10,027 bases of DNA from Chloroflexi bacterium UBA6019 (GTDB taxonomy: Bacteria; Chloroflexota; Dormibacteria; Dormibacterales; Dormibacteraceae), in assembly GCA_002427995.1 (NCBI GenBank), contig DIZV01000115.1, positions 1 to 10,027 of the forward strand, given 5' to 3'. Below are positions 5,533 through 10,027 of this stretch, piece after piece. Numbering within the stretch: position 1 is the stretch's first letter; the number at the start of each line of letters is the position of its first letter. The position numbers were made by a program, and so were the translations under genes. Under the pieces are notes generated by a model. It was not told the origin of the DNA. It did not search any database and saw only the letters and a program-made list of their open reading frames with translations.

Positions 5533-6624
5533 ATGTCGTTACCGAACAGCCTGCGGACGCCGCTCGTGGCGGTGGTCGCATTCCTCGTGGTCGCCTGCGG
5601 CGGCTCCACCGGGGCCGGCACGGCCTCGACGCCGGCCGCCGTCGATGTCGGTTCGGGCAGTCTCAACGGCGCCGGCGCGACGTTCCCCGAGCCCTTCTAC
5701 ACCCAGGCTTTCTACCAGTACAACCAGAAGTTCCCCAACGTCTCCGTCAACTACCAGGCGATCGGCTCCGGCGGGGGCATCAAGCAGTTCACCGCCGGGA
5801 CCGTCGACTTCGGCGCCTCGGACGTCCCCATGAACGCGGCCGAGCTCACCGCTGCGGGCGGCGCCTCCTCGCTGATCGAGGTGCCGACGATCCTCGGCGT
5901 CGTCTCGATCGCCTACAACCTGCCCGGCGTCGACAAGCTCCAGCTCGACGGTGCCACCCTGGCCGCGATCTTCCTCGGCAAGGTCCAGACCTGGGACGAC
6001 CCCGCGATCAAGGCGCTCAACTCCGGCGTGAGCCTTCCCGGCAAGCCGATCACGGTGGTCCACCGCTCGGACGGCAGCGGCACCTCGTACCAGTTCACCG
6101 ACTACCTGTCCAAGGTCTCGCCCGACTGGAAGTCCGGCCCCGGCGTGGGCAAGGCGGTCAGCTGGCCGACCGGCGTCGGCGCCTCCGGCAACACGGCGGT
6201 CGCGCAGGCGATCAAGTCGACCGAGAATGCGATCGGCTACGTCGAGCTGGCCTACGTGATCCAGACCCACATGCACCAGGCCTATTTGAAGAACCAGGCC
6301 GGCAAGTTCCTCCAGGCCTCCATCGCGGGCGCGACGGCGGCCGCCTCGCAGAACACGAACGTCAGCCCGGCCAACTTCTCGATCACCGATCAGGCCGGCG
6401 ACGCCGCCTACCCGATCGCCTCTTTCAGCTGGATCTTCCTCAAGAAGTCGATCGCCGACGGCGCCAAGGGTCGGGCGCTGGTCTACCTCTTCAAGTGGGT
6501 CGTCACCGACGGCCAGGCCTTTGGTACGCCGCTCGACTACGCGCCGCTGCCCCCGCCGGTCCAGGCCTACGCCCTGGATCAGTTGAAGTCAGTCCAGGTC
6601 AACGGCCAGGCCGTCCTCAAGTAG
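5533..6624 (+). CDS. pstS: Phosphate-binding lipoprotein PstS
   Basis: The extracytoplasmic receptor that captures phosphate and hands it to PstC and PstA. The 363-residue protein opens with a lipoprotein signal: R8 before a hydrophobic core (residues 10-20) and a lipobox VVAC with lipidated C22, then a short Gly/Ser/Thr/Ala linker to about residue 40. Family motifs follow: GAGATFPEPFYTQAF near the mature start, IGSGGGIKQFTAGTVDFGASDVPM, and HRSDGSGTSYQFTDYL, which together supply the Ser/Thr, Asp and Arg ligands of phosphate. TW-type segments such as KVQTWDDPAI and the C-terminal SFSWIFLKK are also typical. The ATG at 5533 is preceded by AAGGAG with an 11-nt spacer. The gene stands alone, divergent from phoR, behind a Pho box and ahead of a terminator, so binding protein can be made in excess over the membrane subunits. 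A lipid-anchored PstS fits a monoderm or Terrabacteria-type envelope. Confidence 0.96.
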   Translation: MSLPNSLRTPLVAVVAFLVVACGGSTGAGTASTPAAVDVGSGSLNGAGATFPEPFYTQAFYQYNQKFPNVSVNYQAIGSGGGIKQFTAGTVDFGASDVPMNAAELTAAGGASSLIEVPTILGVVSIAYNLPGVDKLQLDGATLAAIFLGKVQTWDDPAIKALNSGVSLPGKPITVVHRSDGSGTSYQFTDYLSKVSPDWKSGPGVGKAVSWPTGVGASGNTAVAQAIKSTENAIGYVELAYVIQTHMHQAYLKNQAGKFLQASIAGATAAASQNTNVSPANFSITDQAGDAAYPIASFSWIFLKKSIADGAKGRALVYLFKWVVTDGQAFGTPLDYAPLPPPVQAYALDQLKSVQVNGQAVLK

Positions 6625-6640
6625 CGTTCGCTGTTCGACT

Positions 6641-6678
6641 GAGAGGCGGCGTCCCCCTACCCCGGGGCGCCGCCTCTC
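6641..6678 (+). terminator. GC-rich hairpin after pstS, between convergent genes
   Basis: GAGAGGCGGCG (6641-6651) is a perfect 11-bp inverted match to CGCCGCCTCTC (6668-6678). The intervening 16 nt allow a further CCCC/GGGG pairing past a one-base bulge. No T-run follows on either strand, so it is a non-canonical terminator. It lies 17 nt after the pstS stop and 32 nt beyond the SDR stop, so it may end both transcripts. Confidence 0.7.
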
Positions 6679-6709
6679 GCGTCGCCTTCGTCGTGCCGAG
6701 CGCCCGTCG

Positions 6710-7516
6710 CTAACGGAGCGAGGGGGGGACCGGCGAGCTGACCGAGCCGGCGCTGGCGCCGGCGTCCACCGGCAGCACGATCCCGGTCACCCAACGGGCG
6801 TCGTCGGAGGCCAGGTAGACGACCGCGGCGCCGACATCCCAACCTGTCCCCTCGGTCTGCAGCAGCGAGCGCCGCCGCCGCTCCTCGCGCATCTCCTGGG
6901 TCATCCCGCGCGAGTAGACCATCGGGGTGTAGACCATACCCGGCGCGATCGCGTTGACGCGGATCCCGTCAGGGCCGTGGTGCGCAGCCATGGCCCGAGT
7001 CAGGCCGATCACGGCCGCTTTGGTGGTGGGATAGAGGAGGGTGGGGTGTCCGCCCTGCAGGCCCGCGACCGAGGCCAGGTTGACGATCGCCCCGCCGCCC
7101 TGTTTGAGCAGCTCGGGGATGGCGTGCTTGGCCATCAGCATCATGGAGGCGACGTTGACCCGCATGGCGCGGTCCCACTCCTCCGGATCGACCTCGACCG
7201 CCGTGCCCGGCGGGCCGCCCACGCCGACGTTGTTGACCAGGATGTCGAGCCGGCCCCAGGCTTCGACGACGGCCCCGACGGCTGCTCGGCAGGCTTCCGA
7301 GTCGGTCACATCGGCGGTCGTCACCAGCGCGGTGCCGCCCTCTGACTCGATCATGCGAAGCGTCTCCGCCGCCCATTCGGGTACGGCGTCGATGAGGCCG
7401 ACGCGCGCACCCTCGCGCGCGAGCAGGATTGCCGCCGCCCGGCCGTTGCCGATGCCGGAGTCGCGCGATCCCGCCCCGGTGACGATGGCCACCTTGCCGT
7501 CGAGTCCTCTGCCCAT
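6710..7516 (-). CDS. SDR-family NAD(P)-dependent oxidoreductase
   Basis: A 268-residue classical short-chain dehydrogenase/reductase. The Rossmann nucleotide-binding turn reads TGAGSRDSGIGNG (residues 13-25), four residues longer between the first glycines and GIG than the usual TGxxxGIG. D43 at the end of the second beta strand suggests NAD(H) over NADP(H). The structural NNVG is at 95-98. The catalytic set is N121, S149 (NLASVAG), Y162 and K166 (YPTTK). GIRVNAIAPGMVYTPM and the C-terminal WVTGIVLPVDAG are standard SDR features. The substrate cannot be read from sequence; this subgroup often acts on alcohols or 3-oxoacyl groups. It follows the antiporter gene by 24 bp on the same strand, so the two are probably co-transcribed, though no metabolic link is obvious. 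It ends convergent with pstS. Confidence 0.88.
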   Translation of the reverse strand: MGRGLDGKVAIVTGAGSRDSGIGNGRAAAILLAREGARVGLIDAVPEWAAETLRMIESEGGTALVTTADVTDSEACRAAVGAVVEAWGRLDILVNNVGVGGPPGTAVEVDPEEWDRAMRVNVASMMLMAKHAIPELLKQGGGAIVNLASVAGLQGGHPTLLYPTTKAAVIGLTRAMAAHHGPDGIRVNAIAPGMVYTPMVYSRGMTQEMREERRRRSLLQTEGTGWDVGAAVVYLASDDARWVTGIVLPVDAGASAGSVSSPVPPSLR

Positions 7517-7540
7517 CTCGCGGAGCAGGATAGCGGGCCG

Positions 7541-8740
7541 CTAAAAGCGCTCCTGGTAGGGCTCGGCATCGACCAGGGCCTCCTCGTCCGCGCCCCAGCG
7601 GAGTGCGGTGATCCGAGGCTGGAAGGCGAGCTGCGCAACCAGTGTCGGCACGATCGCGGTGAGCACCACCACCGTGACCAGGATCGAGTACTGGCGCCGG
7701 TCGATGTAGCCGTGGGTCAGCCCGAAGAGAGCCGAGATGGAGCCGAACGTAAGCCCGGTCGACATCATCATCGTGGTGTACCAGGCGGGCTTGCCCCGGA
7801 GCCCGAAGAGGCGGGTCGTCGGAAAGACGCCGACGAACTTGGCGGCGACCTTGACCCCGAACAGCACCGCGATGGCGCCGATCCCGGCCACGACGGCGGG
7901 GAGGGCGATCAAGGTCCCCGCCCGAAGGAAGAAGAACGGCGTCAGGAAGGAGAACGCTGTGCCCCGCAGCCGGCCCATCAGACGTGGGTCCTCGTGGAAG
8001 ACGCCGGCCGCGACCAGCCCCAGCAGATAGGCGGGCAGCACCGCTTCCGACCGGGCGGCCGCGGCGAGCCCGCCGAGCCCGAGAAGGAGCAGGAAGACGA
8101 ACTTCACCTCGGGCTCGCTGGTTGCGTGGCCGAGGGTCCGGAGGACCAGGCGGAGCGAGCGCGGCAGGAGAAGCAGGACGATCGCGGTGGCGACCGCGAA
8201 GGCGGCCAGCAGCGCGTTGTAGTTGGCGAAAAGGATGCCCAGCGCGCCGACCGTGCCGATGTCGCAGACAAAGCACGCGGTGAGGATCAGCTTGCCCAGG
8301 TCGGTCTGGTTGAGCCCCGTCTCGACCAGCACGGCGTAGACCACCGCGACCGAGGTCGTGCTGAGCGCGATACCGCAGATCTCGCTCGCCTGCCAGTGCC
8401 AGCGCAGCACCAGCCAGGCGAAGGCCCAGGCCGCGGCGAAGGGGACCGCGAATCCGACGCCGCCGATCCCGAGGCTCGGGAGGAGGAAGCGCCGGAAGGA
8501 CTTGGGATCGATCTCGGCACCCGCCAGGAAGGTCAGGAGAACGCTGCCGAACCCGGCCAGGAAGTTGATCCAGTCGGTCGGGCCGAGATGGAACAGGTTG
8601 CCGGCGGCGGCACCGAGCACGATCTCGATCAGCGCGACCGAGAAGCCGATCCGGATCGAGATCAGGCTGGCGAGAAAGGCGAGCGCGATCCAGACGAACG
8701 CGATCGCGTAAACGTTGTTGAACTGAGCGAGCAATGACAT
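7541..8740 (-). CDS. CPA2-type cation:proton antiporter (Na+/H+ exchanger domain)
   Basis: A 399-residue integral membrane protein with about 12 hydrophobic segments, starting around residues 10-30 and ending near 375, followed by a short acidic cytoplasmic tail. Family signatures are GFGSVLLTFLAGAEID (about 63-78), the unwound-helix region GIALSTTSVAVVYAVLVETG, and TACFVCDIGTVGAL, whose Asp is the likely ion-binding residue. The pre-Asp residue is Cys rather than the Asn, Gln or Asp usually seen. A later SFLTPFFFLRAGTLI is also characteristic. The protein stops after the membrane domain, lacking the RCK/TrkA-N domain of KefB- and KefC-like members. It probably exchanges Na+ or K+ for H+; the ion is not determined. 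The ATG at 8740 has a strong GGAGG ribosome site, and a small hairpin overlaps it. It is the first gene of a likely two-gene operon with the SDR gene. Confidence 0.87.
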   Translation of the reverse strand: MSLLAQFNNVYAIAFVWIALAFLASLISIRIGFSVALIEIVLGAAAGNLFHLGPTDWINFLAGFGSVLLTFLAGAEIDPKSFRRFLLPSLGIGGVGFAVPFAAAWAFAWLVLRWHWQASEICGIALSTTSVAVVYAVLVETGLNQTDLGKLILTACFVCDIGTVGALGILFANYNALLAAFAVATAIVLLLLPRSLRLVLRTLGHATSEPEVKFVFLLLLGLGGLAAAARSEAVLPAYLLGLVAAGVFHEDPRLMGRLRGTAFSFLTPFFFLRAGTLIALPAVVAGIGAIAVLFGVKVAAKFVGVFPTTRLFGLRGKPAWYTTMMMSTGLTFGSISALFGLTHGYIDRRQYSILVTVVVLTAIVPTLVAQLAFQPRITALRWGADEEALVDAEPYQERF

Positions 8741-8744
8741 GTGG

Positions 8745-8770
8745 ACCTCCTACCTCGATGCGGTGGTAGG
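8745..8770 (-). promoter_or_regulatory. Shine-Dalgarno of the antiporter gene with an overlapping hairpin
   Basis: On the minus strand CCTACC (8770-8765) is inverted against GGTAGG (8754-8749) across a 10-nt loop. The right arm runs into the ribosome site GGAGGT (8750-8745), which lies 4 nt before the ATG at 8740. Folding would reach two bases into the ribosome site, so it may tune translation or be an operator. A 6-bp stem can occur by chance. Confidence 0.35.
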
Positions 8771-8804
8771 GCCCATCAGCGGGAAGCGTTAGGCGAGACC
8801 CATC

Positions 8805-8826
8805 GCCGGCCGCCGGTGCGGCCGGC
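8805..8826. repeat. Perfect 8-bp inverted repeat in the divergent promoter region
   Basis: GCCGGCCG (8805-8812) and CGGCCGGC (8819-8826) form a perfect 8-bp stem over a 6-nt spacer, in the region between the divergent antiporter and SRPBCC genes. It could be an operator or a hairpin in the antiporter leader. Being pure G and C in GC-rich DNA, it carries limited weight. Confidence 0.3.
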
Positions 8827-8843
8827 AGGAGGATAGCGCAGGC

Positions 8844-8852
8844 TGCTAATAT
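8844..8852 (+). promoter_or_regulatory. Possible extended -10 for the SRPBCC gene
   Basis: TG-C-TAATAT gives an extended -10 (TGn plus a hexamer matching TATAAT at four positions). It predicts a start near 8859 and a leader of about 50 nt to the ATG at 8909. No convincing -35 is seen. The AT-rich patch also reads TATTAG on the minus strand, so it could serve the antiporter instead. Confidence 0.28.
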
Positions 8853-8908
8853 TGGAAGTGACGCGCTCATTAGATTTGAGCCTCTGGCTATCACCTAGGA
8901 GGTTTCCC

Positions 8909-9376
8909 ATGGCCAGCATCAGCAAGGACATCGACCTCGACGTCCCGGTGACCACCGCCTACAACCAGTGGACCCAGTTCGAGACCTTCCCCGAGTTCAT
9001 GGAAGGCGTGAAGGAGGTCCGCCAGCTCGACGATAAGCGCATGGCCTGGCGCGCGGAGATCGGCGGCAAGGAGGAGTCCTGGGAGGCGGAGATCGTCGAG
9101 CAGGTCCCTGACCTCCGGATCGCCTGGCGGAGCATCACCGGCGCGCCGACCGCGGGCTCGGTCGACTTCGAGCCCCTCGACGAGGGGCGCTGCCGGCTGA
9201 CGCTGATGATGGATTACGAGCCCCAGGGCCTGACCGAGAACGTCGGCAGCGCGCTCGGCTTCGACGACCGCCGGGTCGAGGGCGACCTCAAGCGGTTCAA
9301 GGAGTTTGTCGAATCGCGGAGCGTCGAGACCGGCGGTTACCGCGGGCAGATCGAGGGCGGCCAGCTCCGCGGCTGA
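8909..9376 (+). CDS. SRPBCC-family (polyketide cyclase/dehydrase-like) protein
   Basis: A 155-residue protein of the START/Bet v 1-like SRPBCC superfamily, folded as a helix-grip barrel around a hydrophobic pocket. The start MASISKDIDLDVPVTTAYNQW is followed by FETFPEFMEGVKEV, the two short helices after strand 1; IAWRSITGAPTAGSVDFEPL and LTLMMDYEPQG fit the central sheet; GFDDRRVEGDLKRFKEFVESR is the long C-terminal helix. The same pattern is widespread in Actinomycetota, Chloroflexota and Proteobacteria as small proteins of unknown ligand. The frame is open back to an ATG at 8852, but ATG 8909 is preferred: AGGAGG (8897-8902) lies 6 nt before it, and the family N-terminus starts there. It stands alone, divergent from the antiporter and followed by its own terminator. 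Function is not known beyond probable binding of a hydrophobic small molecule. Confidence 0.88.
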   Translation: MASISKDIDLDVPVTTAYNQWTQFETFPEFMEGVKEVRQLDDKRMAWRAEIGGKEESWEAEIVEQVPDLRIAWRSITGAPTAGSVDFEPLDEGRCRLTLMMDYEPQGLTENVGSALGFDDRRVEGDLKRFKEFVESRSVETGGYRGQIEGGQLRG

Positions 9377-9390
9377 TTCGCCATCCCGGG

Positions 9391-9425
9391 ACGGCGGGGG
9401 TTCTCGTTTCGGCCCCCGCCGTTTT
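9391..9425 (+). terminator. Intrinsic terminator after the SRPBCC gene
   Basis: ACGGCGGGGG (9391-9400) pairs perfectly with CCCCCGCCGT (9413-9422) over a 12-nt loop, and the right arm runs into TTTT. It begins 15 nt after the stop codon, a standard rho-independent layout. Confidence 0.85.
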
Positions 9426-9435
9426 GGGGTACTAT
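9406..9435 (+). promoter_or_regulatory. Possible stress-sigma-like promoter for the cold-shock gene
   Basis: GTTTCG (9406-9411), 15 nt, then GGGTAC (9427-9432) resembles the GTTT / GGGTAT pattern of SigB/SigF-type promoters. TACTAT (9430-9435) in the same place also fits a housekeeping -10. Either predicts transcription from around 9440 and a leader of about 120 nt. The -35 lies in the loop of the preceding terminator. The sigma-factor assignment is speculative. Confidence 0.3.
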
Positions 9436-9493
9436 TTCAGATGCCGGCTCGATGAATTAGGAGCGGGCGCTTGCCGCCGTGGTCGTCATCAGT

Positions 9494-9548
9494 TCTCTTC
9501 TCGAACAGGCCCGCGCGTTAAGGGAATAGCGATTCGTTCGAGAAGAGA
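9494..9548 (+). promoter_or_regulatory. Long perfect inverted repeat in the cold-shock mRNA leader
   Basis: TCTCTTCTCGAAC (9494-9506) is exactly inverted in GTTCGAGAAGAGA (9536-9548), a 13-bp perfect stem with a 29-nt loop. The right arm ends 1 nt before the ribosome site AGGAG (9550-9554) and 15 nt before the ATG. No T-run follows, so it is not a terminator. Its mixed base composition makes chance less likely than for the pure G/C repeats here. A role in mRNA stability, temperature-sensitive translation or protein binding is inferred. Confidence 0.65.
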
Positions 9549-9563
9549 CAGGAGTACCACGAC

Positions 9564-9761
9564 ATGCAGTCAGGAACCATCAAGAAGCTCGTATCCGACC
9601 GCGGCTTCGGCTTCATCGCAGCCGAGGACGGGAAGGAATACTTCTTCCACCGCAGCGGCACCGAAGCCGACTTCGACAGCCTCAACGGCGGCGAGAAGGT
9701 GACCTTCGAGATCGAGGCGAGCCCCAAGGGGCCGCGCGCGAAGAGCGTCCGGGTCGCCTAG
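9564..9761 (+). CDS. cspA: Cold-shock domain protein (CspA family)
   Basis: A 65-residue single cold-shock domain protein, the usual length for the CspA family of single-stranded RNA/DNA-binding chaperones. RNP1 reads RGFGFI (residues 13-18) and RNP2 YFFHRS (26-31), giving the aromatic surface that stacks on nucleic-acid bases. The usual KWFN motif before RNP1 is replaced by KKLVSD, so two of the conserved aromatics are absent; this may alter affinity. The C-terminus VTFEIEASPKGPRAKSVRV matches the family. AGGAG (9550-9554) lies 9 nt before the ATG. The gene has a leader of roughly 120 nt with a strong inverted repeat and is followed by an intrinsic terminator. Structured leaders of this kind control E. 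coli cspA, although the sequences here are unrelated. Whether this protein responds to cold cannot be told. Confidence 0.93.
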   Translation: MQSGTIKKLVSDRGFGFIAAEDGKEYFFHRSGTEADFDSLNGGEKVTFEIEASPKGPRAKSVRVA

Positions 9762-9781
9762 TCCCAGCAGGTAAACCGGAG

Positions 9782-9816
9782 CCCCGCGCGGTTCACGCCG
9801 CGCGGGGTTTTCTTTT
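9782..9816 (+). terminator. Intrinsic terminator after the cold-shock gene
   Basis: CCCCGCGCGG (9782-9791) pairs perfectly with CCGCGCGGGG (9798-9807) over the 6-nt loop TTCACG, followed by TTTTCTTTT. It starts 20 nt after the stop codon and is the clearest rho-independent terminator in the window. Confidence 0.92.
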
Positions 9817-9842
9817 CGAGCCCCAATGACGAGATAGCTGAA

Positions 9843-10027
9843 ATGACGACAACCCTCAGGCACGACATCCGCAACCTGGCGATCATCGCCCACGTTGACC
9901 ACGGCAAGACGACGCTGGTTGACGCGCTGCTGAAACAGAGCCACACCTTCCGGGATAACCAGGAGATGGGTTCACTGATCATGGATTCCAACCCCCTCGA
10001 GCGCGAGAAGGGGATCACGATCCTGGC
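9843..10027 (+). CDS. typA: Translational GTPase TypA/BipA, N-terminal part (runs off window)
   Basis: The first 61 codons of a large GTPase. After a short lead, IRNLAIIAHVDHGKTTLVDALL contains the P-loop AHVDHGKTT (residues 16-24). MDSNPLEREKGITIL (47-61) is the switch I region with the conserved threonine T59. This pairing of IRN-AIIAHVDHGKTTLVD with an MDSN-LERE-GITIL block is characteristic of TypA/BipA rather than EF-G, LepA or TetM. TypA binds the ribosome and is linked to growth at low temperature and to ribosome assembly under stress, which makes the neighbouring cold-shock gene suggestive. The ATG at 9843 has only a weak purine-rich stretch upstream. Only 26 bp separate it from the preceding terminator, so its promoter must lie in or before the cold-shock gene unless the terminator leaks. 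The rest of the protein is outside the window. Confidence 0.93.
   Translation, partial: MTTTLRHDIRNLAIIAHVDHGKTTLVDALLKQSHTFRDNQEMGSLIMDSNPLEREKGITIL

Noticed and set aside
7712..8737. A 341-codon open frame on the plus strand antisense to the antiporter
   Set aside because: Composition is charged and repetitive (E, G, Q, D, R) with no domain pattern; it mirrors the codons of the membrane protein on the other strand.
8772..8804. Direct repeat CCCATC at 8772-8777 and 8799-8804
   Set aside because: Two 6-bp copies 27 bp apart, with no third copy and no promoter alignment, are expected by chance.
6969..8894. A 641-codon open frame on the minus strand
   Set aside because: It overlaps the antiporter and SDR genes in another frame and is low-complexity Arg/Gly/Pro sequence, the usual shadow of high-GC coding DNA.
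8852..8908. Earlier ATG for the SRPBCC protein, adding 19 residues
   Set aside because: No ribosome site before it, it overlaps the candidate -10, and the family N-terminus begins at ATG 8909 behind a strong AGGAGG.
9441..9460. Tiny overlapping frames (ATG CCG GCT CGA TGA and ATG AAT TAG) in the csp leader
   Set aside because: They lack ribosome sites and the first sits at the predicted transcription start; frames this short arise readily by chance.
1..10027. CRISPR arrays, transposase genes, att sites, tRNA or rRNA genes
   Set aside because: No regularly spaced repeats, no transposase motifs or terminal repeats, and no tRNA cloverleaf or rRNA-like stretch were seen on either strand.

Overview
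The window is GC-rich bacterial DNA with strongly biased codons and tight gene packing. Two genes appear to be read from leaderless transcripts (GTG starts 6-9 nt after a TAnnnT -10). Together with the PstS lipoprotein and the gene content, this points to a high-GC Terrabacteria-type organism (Actinomycetota, Chloroflexota or Dormibacterota). That assignment is an impression from protein style, not a database result.

Positions 1-6624 hold a complete phosphate-starvation module. On the minus strand, in transcription order, lie phoR (sensor kinase), pstB (ATPase), phoU, phoB (response regulator), pstC, pstA and the start of a gamma-glutamyltransferase-like gene that runs off the left edge. From pstB to pstA the genes overlap by 4 bp or are separated by at most 12 bp, so they look co-transcribed. 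pstS, the phosphate-binding lipoprotein, is divergent on the plus strand and ends in a GC-rich hairpin. The main find is regulatory. Two arrays of three 7-bp units, repeating exactly every 11 bp (consensus roughly WTAACCY), lie before pstS (5429-5457, plus) and before pstB (4348-4320, minus, overlapping the phoR stop codon). Each is followed by exactly 9 nt and then a TAnnnT -10. These look like Pho boxes bound by the PhoB encoded here. phoR appears to have its own leaderless promoter without a correctly oriented box. The inferred circuit is steady PhoR, with phosphate-inducible PstS and PstB-PhoU-PhoB-PstCA. PhoR itself has no visible membrane segment, which is unusual.

Positions 6710-8740 (minus) hold an apparent two-gene operon: a CPA2-type cation:proton antiporter without a regulatory domain, then an SDR-family oxidoreductase. 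The antiporter leader can form a hairpin that reaches into its Shine-Dalgarno sequence.

Positions 8741-10027 (plus) hold an SRPBCC/polyketide-cyclase-like protein with its own terminator, a small cold-shock protein, and the start of the ribosome-associated GTPase TypA/BipA. The cold-shock gene has a leader of roughly 120 nt with a perfect 13-bp inverted repeat ending 1 nt before the Shine-Dalgarno sequence, and it ends in a textbook terminator. No gap exceeds 300 bases. I saw no mobile element, CRISPR array, tRNA or rRNA. Most of the window is an ordinary core/housekeeping region; the unusual signals are in the control DNA.
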